64,000 bases of DNA, from assembly GCA_038229295.1 (NCBI GenBank), contig JBBROO010000006.1, positions 23,576 through 87,575 of the forward strand. Direction: 5' to 3'. Positions 9,022-17,370 of the stretch are shown one piece after another. The notes below the pieces were generated by a model. The model ran no database searches. It saw only the letters and a list, made by a program, of their open reading frames with translations, and had not been told where the DNA came from. The stretch's first letter is position 1, and each line of letters opens with the position of its first letter. The position numbers were made by a program, and so were the translations under genes. This DNA comes from JAJPGZ01 sp038229295. Its GTDB lineage: Bacteria > Verrucomicrobiota > Verrucomicrobiia > Chthoniobacterales > UBA10450.

Positions 9022-10593
9022 ATGTTAGACAAGGTACGAAAGATTTTAGGCATCACCTCACGCAAGACCGGCAACAAGATCATTGTCAGTGTGGAAAAAC
9101 TCGAGCGCCGCGTGGCGTTGCTCGAGAATGGGCGACTTGAGGAATACAGCGTCGAGCGGGAGAGCTCGCGCAATATCGTCGGCAGTGTTTTCAAAGGACG
9201 GGTCAAGAATATCGAGATGGGATTGAAGGCGATGTTCGTCGACATCGGCTTCGAGAAAAATGCGTTCCTGCATTTTTGGGACGCGATCCCCGCCGCGCTC
9301 GACAGCGGCATCGAAGAAATCGATCGGCCGGGACGGAAGCAAAAGAAACGGATCACGGCGAAAGATATCCCGAGCATTTATCCGGTCGGCTCGGAAGTCA
9401 TCGTGCAGGTGACGAAGGGTCCGATCGGAACAAAAGGGCCGCGGGTGACGACGAATTTAAGTTTTGCCGGTCGTTATCTCGTCTTGATGCCGTTCAGCGA
9501 TCGCAGCGGCGTCTCGCGCAAGATCGAGGATCCGAAAGAGCGGGATCGCCTGCGAAAAATTTTGCGCGAGCTGGATATTCCGGACGGCATCGGCGTCATC
9601 ATTCGCACGGTCGGTGAAGGACAACGCGCACGATATTTCGTCCGCGATTTGCGCTTCCTTCTCGATCAATGGACGAAGGTTGAGCAGAACATAAACTCGC
9701 AACCGGCACCGTCGCGCGTTTTCGAAGAGCCTGGTTTGGTGGAGCGAACAGTGCGGGATTTTCTGACCGAAGAAATCGACGAAGTGCTTTGTGACGATCA
9801 AGCATCGGTCGATCGAATGAGCGATATGGTGGGAGAAATCTCGCGGCGTGCGCGAAACCGGATCAAGTTTTACGACGGCGCGGCGCCGGTCTTCGAAGCG
9901 TTTGGAGTGCAAAAACAAATCGACGACGCATTCCATCGACAGGTTTGGCTGCGCTGCGGGGGCTACATTGTCATCGATGAAACCGAAGCGCTCGTGGCCA
10001 TCGACGTAAATACCGGCCGCAACAAAGGCGGGCGCGACGTCGAGAAGACGATTTTGCAAACGAACCTGGAAGCGGCCGATGAAATCGCACGACAGCTGCG
10101 ACTGCGAAACGTGGGCGGATTAATCATTGGCGATTTCATCGACATGAAGAGCCGCAAAGACCAGCAGCTCGTTTACAGCTTGATGAAGGAGCGGTTGCGG
10201 CGTGATAAAGCCAAGACGCATGTGCTGCCGATCTCGCAGCTGGGCTTGATGGAGATGACCCGGCAGCGCGCGCAGGAAAGTCTCAGCGACACCATTTACG
10301 AAAACTGCCCGTACTGCAGCGGGCGCGGTGTTGTCAAGACGTCGATGACCACAAGCGTGGAATTGCATCGCACGCTTAACACCGTCATGCGGAAATATCA
10401 GGACAGCGTCCATGAAATCCGGGTGATCCTTAATCCGGACGTGCTGAAAAGATTGAAAGAAGAAGATGAAGAGCTTTTGGTTGAACTCGAGCGGCGCTAT
10501 GCCGGTCGGTTAATGTTCCGCGGCGATCCCGCTTTTCATCACGAAAAATTTGTCATTACCGATGCGAACTCGGGCGCAGAATTAAAGCCGTAA
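9022..10593 (+). CDS. rng: Ribonuclease G/E family endoribonuclease
   Basis: A 523-residue endoribonuclease of the RNase E/G family, without the long C-terminal scaffold of enterobacterial RNase E. An S1-like RNA-binding region lies at about 40-130 (GSVFKGRVKNIEMGLKAMFV). The catalytic metal-binding aspartates are D328 in AIDVNTG and D371 in GDFIDM, 43 apart as in E. coli RNase E. The zinc-link motif CPYCSGRG follows near residue 430. It lies 78 bases after mrdA, an association also known elsewhere where rng follows the mre genes. Its TAA stop is the first part of a decamer copy at 10592. It matures rRNA and degrades mRNA. Confidence 0.93.
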   Translation: MLDKVRKILGITSRKTGNKIIVSVEKLERRVALLENGRLEEYSVERESSRNIVGSVFKGRVKNIEMGLKAMFVDIGFEKNAFLHFWDAIPAALDSGIEEIDRPGRKQKKRITAKDIPSIYPVGSEVIVQVTKGPIGTKGPRVTTNLSFAGRYLVLMPFSDRSGVSRKIEDPKERDRLRKILRELDIPDGIGVIIRTVGEGQRARYFVRDLRFLLDQWTKVEQNINSQPAPSRVFEEPGLVERTVRDFLTEEIDEVLCDDQASVDRMSDMVGEISRRARNRIKFYDGAAPVFEAFGVQKQIDDAFHRQVWLRCGGYIVIDETEALVAIDVNTGRNKGGRDVEKTILQTNLEAADEIARQLRLRNVGGLIIGDFIDMKSRKDQQLVYSLMKERLRRDKAKTHVLPISQLGLMEMTRQRAQESLSDTIYENCPYCSGRGVVKTSMTTSVELHRTLNTVMRKYQDSVHEIRVILNPDVLKRLKEEDEELLVELERRYAGRLMFRGDPAFHHEKFVITDANSGAELKP

Positions 10594-10683
10594 GATCGAC
10601 AATCAACATTTGCCGAAAGCCTGGCTTCGATTTCTCGAGGGATCTGAGGGCCTAACCGGCGCCATTTTTTTCCTAATTAGTTG

Positions 10684-10712
10684 TTGACGATACCTGTATA
10701 CATCGGTAAAAA
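10684..10712 (+). promoter_or_regulatory. Possible sigma-70 promoter for the outer-membrane protein gene
   Basis: TTGACG (10684-10689) and TAAAAA (10707-10712) are separated by 17 bases, matching the -35 consensus at five of six positions and the -10 at four of six. The gene at 10722 would have a very short leader, which lowers confidence. No terminator was recognised for the upstream rng gene. Confidence 0.3.
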
Positions 10713-10721
10713 CCCAACCTT

Positions 10722-11480
10722 ATGAAGAGATTCACCTTAACCTTGACCATTTTGTGCGCCTTTTTTGCCCTGGCCTACGCCGGGACGGAAAGGTATTCCG
10801 GAAGAGAAAAAGAAGTTTTGCAGCCGGCACCACCGGCATGTGAGTGGTATCGCGCTCACGAATGGGATCTGAATATCTGGGGCACGTATGTGTTCTCCGC
10901 CAATACGGGCAACTACGATACACTGGATACGGATATTTTCGATTCAGCCAACACCGGCCGTCCTGACATTTTCGGAGAGACCGAGACCATTAACACCGGT
11001 CACACCAGCCGAGATCGCTTGACTGGCAAAGACAATACGTGGGGCGGTGGTGCAGACGTGAAGTTCTTCTTTAACAAATATTTTGGCCTCGGTGCCGAAG
11101 GTTTCGTTCTTGCGGCTCGAAATGCGGTTGGGGCTGGATTGGGAACGGCGACCTTCCGTTTTCCAATCGGTTGTTCGCGTTTTGCGCCCTATGTCTGGGG
11201 TGGTTTCGGAGCTCTCGGCGGCGGGGGCGGTTATGATCATTTCTTCAACGAACACCCGCGTCGACAACAATCCGGGGACGCCGCCACCGAAAAGTTCTAC
11301 GACAGGTTCGTGCCGGATAATCATACCCGTGTCGATGGACAGATTGGTGCCGGTATCGAAATTCGTATCACGCGGCACATCGGCGTGATGGGTGACTTCG
11401 CCTGGAACTTCATCGGCGGCCAAGATTCCGACAATCAGGATTTCGGCATGGTGCGTAGCGGTATTACCTTGTCCTACTAA
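10722..11480 (+). CDS. Outer-membrane beta-barrel-like protein
   Basis: A 252-residue protein with an N-terminal signal peptide (LTLTILCAFFALAYAG), glycine- and aromatic-rich alternating strands, and a C-terminus ending in an aromatic residue (GITLSY), all typical of small outer-membrane barrels. The pattern of charged loops between short strands (YVWGGFGALGGGGGYDHFF) supports that fold. The function is not recognisable; it may be a porin-like or adhesin-like surface protein. A strong terminator follows immediately, so it is probably transcribed alone. The gene and its flanks lack the decamer between 10602 and 12691. Confidence 0.65.
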   Translation: MKRFTLTLTILCAFFALAYAGTERYSGREKEVLQPAPPACEWYRAHEWDLNIWGTYVFSANTGNYDTLDTDIFDSANTGRPDIFGETETINTGHTSRDRLTGKDNTWGGGADVKFFFNKYFGLGAEGFVLAARNAVGAGLGTATFRFPIGCSRFAPYVWGGFGALGGGGGYDHFFNEHPRRQQSGDAATEKFYDRFVPDNHTRVDGQIGAGIEIRITRHIGVMGDFAWNFIGGQDSDNQDFGMVRSGITLSY

Positions 11481-11499
11481 TCTAGCTCTTCAATTTACA

Positions 11500-11537
11500 A
11501 CGGCGGCATCCGGAAAAACGGGTGCCGCCGTTTTGTT
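11500..11537 (+). terminator. Rho-independent terminator
   Basis: A GC-rich stem (ACGGCGGCA ... TGCCGCCGT) with an A-rich loop is followed by TTTGTTTTG. It ends the outer-membrane protein gene 20 bases after its stop and lies between that gene and a convergent neighbour. The T-tract favours the plus strand. Confidence 0.85.
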
Positions 11538-11579
11538 TTGTCGTAGACGTGGGCGGGCGGAGTGCCTAACGAGGCCGGT

Positions 11580-13475
11580 TTATTCAGGTCGTTCGCGATA
11601 GGGTAAGCCGCTTTTGTAAAGATCGATTTCTCTCTCAATCTCCGCTGACAAGCCGCTGTTACCTTGATCCTCGGCGATTCGCATTGCTCGCTGTGCCGCC
11701 TGAATTGCCTCGGTAAAGCCCCCGGTCTCCGCATGGGCTGCCGCCAGAGTGTGAATAATCAAGGGGTCCCGGCCTCCGGAAAGCCGCTCGGCCCGCTGCG
11801 CCAACTGCACTGCTCTCGCTCCATCACGAAGAGACGCGTCCGAGCAGGTTGCGAGAATCCAGGCGAGATTGTTCGTAGGAGACGCTGCCAACGGCTCGAG
11901 AGTGATCGCTTTCTCGTAGTAGGCAATCGCCTCCGGCAGCCGATTCTTCCGGTGGTAGGCGCTCCCCAGACTGTTGTAAGTTTTGTAGTCGGGCTGCAGT
12001 TGCAAGGCGCGCTCGAAATGCTCGATCGCGATGTCCACCATCCGCTTCTGCAAAAAAGCGGTGCCGAGATTTAGGTGAGCCCCTTTAAGAGCTCCTGAAT
12101 CCTTCGGATTAATCTGCAAAACTTTTGCGAAATGAGTGATCGCTTCTTCGGTGCGTCCCTTTCGCAGAAGGATGTCTCCATAATTATTCTGCGCTGCCCA
12201 AGCGTTGGGATTGCGTTCAATGACCGTGCGGTAGCAGGTTTCGGCATCTTGAAACATTGCGCTCTGCCGCCATGTCAACACCGTCAATGTGCCGAGGATC
12301 GCGATGGAAAGTCCGTGGCCGAATATCCGATTTCCATCGCCCCATCGATTCAACAAAATTGCCGCGCCGGCCGCGACGGGTGTTACGATCCCGATCATGG
12401 GCAGGTATTGAAAATGATCGGCCACAAACTGGAATCGAAACAGGCGCAGATTAAAAAAGCCGAGTGTCGGTATCATCGTCACGGTAAAGAAGATCAAACC
12501 TGCCAAAAACCACGGCCAGCGCTTTCGTAAGATCCATGCCGTCGCCAGCAAAATTAGGGTCGCCGCCGGAAACAAATATTGCCACCAGACCGTCTCACTC
12601 ACGTTCCAGCGCGGATAGATCAACATGAGATCGTTAGGCCAAAAGATTTTTCCCAGATAGAAAAGGAAGCCCCGTCCGGCGATGAGTACCCTGTCGATCT
12701 TCGAAAAATCGAAGCCCTCTCCCTTGGCCCCGCTGAATTCGCGCTCCATCCATCCGGTCGCGACCGCCGACGCTGCTCCGAGGATCACAAAAGGAAGCAG
12801 CGGAATAACGTCCCGTTTCCATTGCACGCGCTGCCGCTTCCACCAGAACAGCAGGATCATGGTCACTGGGAACAGAGCCACCACCGTTTTGGCCAGGAGC
12901 CCGAGAAGAAACAGACCAAGAACGAGAACATAATCCTTTCGCGCTCGCTTTTGGTCGAAGCGCAAATAAATAAGGATGCACCCGAAAAAGAACACGGCCG
13001 AAAGCGTGTTTTTTAGTTCAACCAGAAATGCGACCGACTCCACCTGCACCGGATGTAAAGCAAAGATGGCGGCTGCGAACCAACTCCCTGGTACCGCTAA
13101 TCTTTCCAGGATCTTCCACAACAACAGCGCCGCGCATGCGTGCACCGCGATATTGGCGATGTGATGACCGAGCATCGACTGGCCCCAGAGTTTGTTTTCC
13201 ACCCAGAAGAACGTGTCCACCAGCGGGTGATATTGCTGCGTCGTGTTCGGATGGGTCCAGAGAAGGCCCAGGCCAGCGAGCGAGCGATGGCTCGGCGACG
13301 TTAAGTGTCGCATGTCGTCCATGATCGGCTTCCCGTTCCAGGCCGGGGCGTAAGCCACTAGCGTCACCGCGAACAACAACAGCGCATACAGCCATTGCCA
13401 TTTCAAGTCCGCCGCGAGCCCGCCGTTCCTTTGCGATGCCGGAGAGATGGAAATACTGCGGCTCGTGTTTTTCAT
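11580..13475 (-). CDS. Multi-spanning membrane protein with C-terminal TPR repeats
   Basis: A protein of about 631 residues. The first two thirds have around ten membrane segments with an early MDD-like loop (KPIMDDMRHL) and lumenal motifs resembling the DUF1736/TMTC and PMT-like glycosyltransferase group. The last third has tetratricopeptide repeats (NPNAWAAQNNYGDILLRKGR and EHFERALQLQPDYKTYNSLG are typical). A role in protein or envelope glycosylation is inferred from this architecture only. The ATG at 13475 was chosen. An upstream TTG at 13511 would start inside a decamer copy and add 12 residues. It is divergent from thiH. Confidence 0.72.
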   Translation of the reverse strand: MKNTSRSISISPASQRNGGLAADLKWQWLYALLLFAVTLVAYAPAWNGKPIMDDMRHLTSPSHRSLAGLGLLWTHPNTTQQYHPLVDTFFWVENKLWGQSMLGHHIANIAVHACAALLLWKILERLAVPGSWFAAAIFALHPVQVESVAFLVELKNTLSAVFFFGCILIYLRFDQKRARKDYVLVLGLFLLGLLAKTVVALFPVTMILLFWWKRQRVQWKRDVIPLLPFVILGAASAVATGWMEREFSGAKGEGFDFSKIDRVLIAGRGFLFYLGKIFWPNDLMLIYPRWNVSETVWWQYLFPAATLILLATAWILRKRWPWFLAGLIFFTVTMIPTLGFFNLRLFRFQFVADHFQYLPMIGIVTPVAAGAAILLNRWGDGNRIFGHGLSIAILGTLTVLTWRQSAMFQDAETCYRTVIERNPNAWAAQNNYGDILLRKGRTEEAITHFAKVLQINPKDSGALKGAHLNLGTAFLQKRMVDIAIEHFERALQLQPDYKTYNSLGSAYHRKNRLPEAIAYYEKAITLEPLAASPTNNLAWILATCSDASLRDGARAVQLAQRAERLSGGRDPLIIHTLAAAHAETGGFTEAIQAAQRAMRIAEDQGNSGLSAEIEREIDLYKSGLPYRERPE

Positions 13476-13574
13476 GCGCAGGATTTTAGCGGCGGATGAT
13501 AAGATCGACAACCACTCGCCCGCTTCGTATTCCTTCGTTTGCGATTGCTCCCCGCCAATGGAAATTACGGAACG

Positions 13575-14699
13575 ATGTCTTTCGCGGAAAATCTGGACGC
13601 ATTGCCAATGGCAAAATCACCGCTCATTCGGCGATTCGAAAATTTAATTGCACCCAAATCGGACCGCGAATTTGACGAGATGGCGCAGATGTCGCGCGCG
13701 CTCACCTTGCAGAATTTTGGCCGCACCATGCGATTGTTCGCGCCGCTTTACCTTTCCAATGAATGCATCAACAACTGCCGCTATTGCGGCTTCTCGCGCG
13801 ATAATCCCATTCTCCGCGTCACCCTCGACGTCGATGAAGTCGTGGCCGAAGCGCGCCATCTCTCGCTCGCCGGTTTCCGCCAAATCCTTTTGGTCGCGGG
13901 CGAACACCCGAAATATTCCGGGCGCGATTATCTCGCGCAGTGTGTGCGTGCGCTGGCTGCAGATTTTTCCTCTATCTCCATCGAAGTCGGGCCGATGGAA
14001 ACCGAAGATTACCGGCCGATCGTCGACGCAGGCGCGGACGGTCTCGTCGTGTATCAGGAAACATACGATCGCAGTGTCTATGTCGATCTTCACACCGCGG
14101 GACCCAAACGTGATTTTAATTGGCGGCTCGATTGTGCCGAGCGCGGCTACGAGGCCGGGTTTCGCCGACTTGGTATCGGCGCGCTTTTCGGATTGGCCGA
14201 TTGGCGGCAGGATGCCATCGCCCTCGCAGCTCATCTCGAATATTTGTTCAAACATTGCTGGCAGGCGCAGATCAGCGTCAGCCTTCCGCGAATCCGTCCC
14301 GCGGCGGGCGGTTTTCAACCGCAAATCTTGTTTAGCGATCGCGAACTGGCGCAAGTGATCTGCGCCTTGCGAATTTGTTTCCCGCAAGTCGGCATCGTTC
14401 TGAGCACGCGTGAGCATGCCGGGCTGCGCGACGCGCTGGTATCGTTAGGCGTGACCATGATGAGTGCGGGCAGTCACACCGAGCCCGGCGGCTACACGCG
14501 ACAAGGCAGCGAAAATCTACATCGCACTTTGCGTGGGAAAATTGTCGCGCCGGAATTTCAAGACGGTGAAGACCGATTGGCCACAGGACAGTTCGAGATA
14601 AGCGACGAACGCACACCAGCGGAAATAGCCGCCGTTTTGCGCGACCGTGGTTTTGATCCGGTATGGAAAGACTGGGACCAAGCTCTCGCAGAGGTATGA
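13575..14699 (+). CDS. thiH: 2-iminoacetate synthase ThiH (radical SAM)
   Basis: A 374-residue radical SAM enzyme that cleaves tyrosine to dehydroglycine (2-iminoacetate) for the thiazole ring of thiamine. The iron-sulfur motif is C64-x3-C68-x2-C71 (CINNCRYCGF). Other ThiH segments are AGFRQILLVAGEHP, VYQETYD, RLGIGALFGL with DWR, and SAGSHTEPGGY. The ATG at 13575 was preferred to a TTG at 13539. The stop overlaps the thiS start by four bases, so the two are coupled. Radical SAM tyrosine cleavage implies that no thiO oxidase is needed. thiG, thiE and thiC are not in this window. Confidence 0.93.
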   Translation: MSFAENLDALPMAKSPLIRRFENLIAPKSDREFDEMAQMSRALTLQNFGRTMRLFAPLYLSNECINNCRYCGFSRDNPILRVTLDVDEVVAEARHLSLAGFRQILLVAGEHPKYSGRDYLAQCVRALAADFSSISIEVGPMETEDYRPIVDAGADGLVVYQETYDRSVYVDLHTAGPKRDFNWRLDCAERGYEAGFRRLGIGALFGLADWRQDAIALAAHLEYLFKHCWQAQISVSLPRIRPAAGGFQPQILFSDRELAQVICALRICFPQVGIVLSTREHAGLRDALVSLGVTMMSAGSHTEPGGYTRQGSENLHRTLRGKIVAPEFQDGEDRLATGQFEISDERTPAEIAAVLRDRGFDPVWKDWDQALAEV

Positions 14700-14896
14700 A
14701 TGTTTCACTCAATGGCGAGCCCGCCGAGACGCGCGGCGCCAGCAATATCGCGGAGTTAGTCGAGCGTTATCAATTGCCGCCGTCGTCGATTTTGATCGAG
14801 CACAACGGTCTGGCGTTGCATCGACATGAGTGGCTGGAGCGTTCGCTCGCCGAGGGCGACCGAATTGAATTCATTCGTGTCGTCGCCGGCGGATAA
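14696..14896 (+). CDS. thiS: Sulfur carrier protein ThiS
   Basis: A 66-residue ubiquitin-like protein that ends in the obligatory Gly-Gly (VVAGG), the site of adenylation and thiocarboxylation in thiazole synthesis. The N-terminal VSLNGEP and the EGDRIEFIRVVAGG end are family signatures. The ATG overlaps the thiH stop (ATGA), which decides the start. Downstream DNA (14897-15012) is AT-richer and shows no thiG. Confidence 0.9.
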   Translation: MNVSLNGEPAETRGASNIAELVERYQLPPSSILIEHNGLALHRHEWLERSLAEGDRIEFIRVVAGG

Positions 14897-15012
14897 GTTG
14901 CGTTGACTATGCCAAATATTGAATGTTTAGATACGACCCCCTTTCTTCTCCCATATGATCTTCATAACACTTATTCAGCCGGCTTTGGCTATTGATTATT
15001 CGTGAAACCGAA

Positions 15013-15519
15013 ATGCAGAACACTTCCAGGACATTGATAACGCTGACAGCGTTTTGGTTGATAATACAACCAGTTCCGGCCCGTTTGCTGGAACCTTGGT
15101 CCTATACGCAAATGTTCGAGAAAGCCGAGCTGGTGGTTATCGCAAAGCCCGTTTCGAGCGAGGAAACCAAAGAACGCAAGGCCCTTGAGGAACTGGATTC
15201 CCCACCTGGGGCGCCGATACCGGGTGACGACATAAAGGCCGTTGGGGTGAACACGAAGCTCGCTACGCTTTTGGTTTTAAAGGGAGATAAATCGATAACA
15301 ACATTTACTCTTCATCACTACACACTTGAAGTTCCACCCGGAGTCGCTCTCGTAGACCCCCCATTATTTGTCGCGTTCGATCGAAAAGAGCCAACGAATT
15401 TTTTGTTTTTTTTGATCCGAGAACCCGACGGTCGATACGCTCCGGTAACGGGGCAGCTTGATCCGCGTAATTCGGCTGTGAGTAAACTCGACACCGTAGC
15501 GGGACACGATCCGCAGTAG
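15013..15519 (+). CDS. Uncharacterised exported protein
   Basis: About 168 residues with an N-terminal signal-like segment (LITLTAFWLIIQPVPARLLE) and a mixed alpha/beta body with FTLHHYTLEVPPGVALVDPP and LFVAFDRKEPTNFLFFLIRE. No family was recognised. Codon use and base composition are AT-richer than the neighbours and the decamer is absent from 14091 to 16069, suggesting an acquired or fast-evolving gene. The ATG at 15013 was preferred to an upstream TTG at 14992. Confidence 0.55.
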   Translation: MQNTSRTLITLTAFWLIIQPVPARLLEPWSYTQMFEKAELVVIAKPVSSEETKERKALEELDSPPGAPIPGDDIKAVGVNTKLATLLVLKGDKSITTFTLHHYTLEVPPGVALVDPPLFVAFDRKEPTNFLFFLIREPDGRYAPVTGQLDPRNSAVSKLDTVAGHDPQ

Positions 15520-15933
15520 TCCTATGCTGAGATATGAGCAGCTGCAGAAACTGCAGCCAAACTCACCCTTTAATTGGGATCCGTACGCCGCTATTTCGCC
15601 GCCATTACGACGATCTCAATGTGGATGGAGATCAGGGGGCAAAGCTCACTATCGGCCAATCGAAGTCCAGAACGGCGCTGCCTCTCAAGGAAGACAGGAA
15701 GAAAGGGGTCAGAGCTTACTATCGACAGTCAGTCTCGTGATCGGTTCAAGTCGGATTTCAATGAGCACGACAACCTCAGGCGCCACCATCTTTTACACCG
15801 TGAGCTCAAGCAACTCCAGCGCTGCGACCCTGCGCCATACTACGGCCCCAAATGTAAGCGGTGTCCGGACCGGGCGCCAGATTCAGCAACACTCCGCTGA
15901 CGACGAACAGAAAGAAACCGTGAATGCCAAACA
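15520..15933. other. Gene-poor stretch with degenerate remnants
   Basis: No convincing gene fills these 414 bases. Two near-copies of a phrase of the form GGGGnnARAGCTYACTATCG lie at about 15634-15655 and 15704-15726. A translated segment at about 15755-15800 (SMSTTTSGATIFYTVSSS) looks like part of the chitobiase/beta-hexosaminidase C-terminal repeat often found in secreted proteins. The open frame 15524-16039 otherwise has no family signature and overlaps the real gene on the other strand. The stretch is best seen as debris of a transferred or decayed gene. Confidence 0.4.
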
Positions 15934-17328
15934 TCACGCGCTCGCTTTCACGACCACGCGCATACCGTCGGTTTGCACGACGGTGATCGGCGTTTCCGGC
16001 GCGATGAATTCGCCCTGTGTGATGACATCGACAATGTGATCCGCGAAACGCCCCTTGCCGCTCGGCCGCAAGATCGACATCGCAGTGCCAGTCATTCCCG
16101 CTGAGATTGGGACTGCGGTCGCGAATTCTCTCTGCGCACCGGCAAGCGATGTGCCTAACGGATTTGTCGTCATTAAAGCGAAGCGCCGATAGAACCTCGT
16201 GCGCGGTAAATAGCGCGCGAGAATCGCGATAGCGATGGCGGCGGCGATCATCGCCAGCAAAAGATTCATCAGTGGAACGGCCAGCACCGGGCCGGTCGGA
16301 AAAATCGTTTCACCGGGATAGCGATCGATCATCGCCCAGAGCAACGCCGCCACCATGAGGAACAGTCCGACCACTCCGAAAATAATGGTGGAATGCGCAA
16401 AGAAAAGAATCTCCACGAGAACGAAGACGACTCCGAGAACGAAAAGCGCGACCACTTCCCAACCGGCGAGTCCGGCGAAGTAGTGACCGAGGAAGAAAAG
16501 CGCGAAGCAGATCGCGGCGATAATTCCGGGTAAACTCGCGCCTGGGATTTTGAATTCCAGATATGCGCCGATGATTCCGCCTAACAAAAGCAACGGCGCG
16601 AGCGCTGTGATCCAAAATGCGAGTCGCTCGAACCCAGTCGGCTCGATTGCCACGACATTACCTTTCAACGCGGCCTTGTGCGTAAGATCGACAATCGAAT
16701 CCGCGATGCCATCGGCCAGAAGCGGTTTGCCGTTGATTTTCTCGGTCGCTTCCTGCGCGTTCAAGGTCAGCAAAGTGCCTTTCGGATGAATCATTCGGTC
16801 GCCGATCTTCACTTCCTTCTCCTTGTTCATGAACGCTTCGCCGACATCGGGATTGTGTCCGTTCTTCGTGGCCGAGCCGCGAATGAGCGCCGACCAATAC
16901 GAAATCGTTTTCTCGCGTTGCGTCAGCGGAAGATCTTCGCCGGTCGAGAGAACGGGCGCGGCCGCGCCAATCGCGCTCACCGGCGCCATATAAATATGCT
17001 GGGTCGCGAGCGCGACGATGGCTCCGGCTGAGCCCGCGTTGGAGTTGATAAAGCTGAATGTCGGGACAGTGGCGTGATTGAGAACGCCGGTCATTTCTTC
17101 GGCGGTGTCGAGCCGGCCGCCGTAAGTATTAATGTCGAAAATAATCGCCGACGCGCCGCTGCTCTCCGCTGTTTTCTGAGCGCGCCGCAAAAATAAAAAA
17201 AGCGAAGGCGCGATCTCGCCGTGCAGTTCGATCACGACCACGTCGCCTTTGTGAATGATGTCGCGGGCGTGCGCGCCGACTGGCGCGATCAAAAATCCCG
17301 CCGCTAAGATCGACAATAACGTTTTCAT
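15934..17328 (-). CDS. NfeD/ClpP-class membrane serine protease
   Basis: A protein of about 464 residues: signal peptide (TLLSILAAGFLIAPVGAHA), ClpP-like protease domain (about 25-215) with the nucleophile region INSNAGSAGAIVALA and the IFDINTYGGRLDTA oxyanion segment, then four to five membrane segments and a C-terminal OB-fold NfeD domain (about 395-464, ISAGMTGTAMSILRPSGKGR). This is the full-length NfeD class, thought to process stomatin-like membrane proteins. No stomatin gene adjoins. An ATG at 17364 would add 12 residues. It is divergent from dnaG with almost no intergenic space. Three decamer copies fall in the gene. Confidence 0.85.
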   Translation of the reverse strand: MKTLLSILAAGFLIAPVGAHARDIIHKGDVVVIELHGEIAPSLFLFLRRAQKTAESSGASAIIFDINTYGGRLDTAEEMTGVLNHATVPTFSFINSNAGSAGAIVALATQHIYMAPVSAIGAAAPVLSTGEDLPLTQREKTISYWSALIRGSATKNGHNPDVGEAFMNKEKEVKIGDRMIHPKGTLLTLNAQEATEKINGKPLLADGIADSIVDLTHKAALKGNVVAIEPTGFERLAFWITALAPLLLLGGIIGAYLEFKIPGASLPGIIAAICFALFFLGHYFAGLAGWEVVALFVLGVVFVLVEILFFAHSTIIFGVVGLFLMVAALLWAMIDRYPGETIFPTGPVLAVPLMNLLLAMIAAAIAIAILARYLPRTRFYRRFALMTTNPLGTSLAGAQREFATAVPISAGMTGTAMSILRPSGKGRFADHIVDVITQGEFIAPETPITVVQTDGMRVVVKASA

Positions 17329-17370
17329 GGTTTCGACTCGGCTCGGCTTGCGTAAGTTTGCCATCAGCCT

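Noticed and set aside
13501..13511. TTG start codons inside decamer copies (for example for the TPR membrane protein)
   Set aside because: The decamer read TTGTCGATCTT offers TTG starts at several genes. They are frequent by repeat density, so ATG or GTG was preferred except for rpoD, where no ATG exists.
15524..16039. Open frame of 171 codons on the plus strand in the 15.5-16 kb stretch
   Set aside because: No family match, composition of low-information residues, and its second half overlaps the C-terminal coding part of the NfeD gene on the other strand. Only a small segment looks protein-like, so it is listed as debris.
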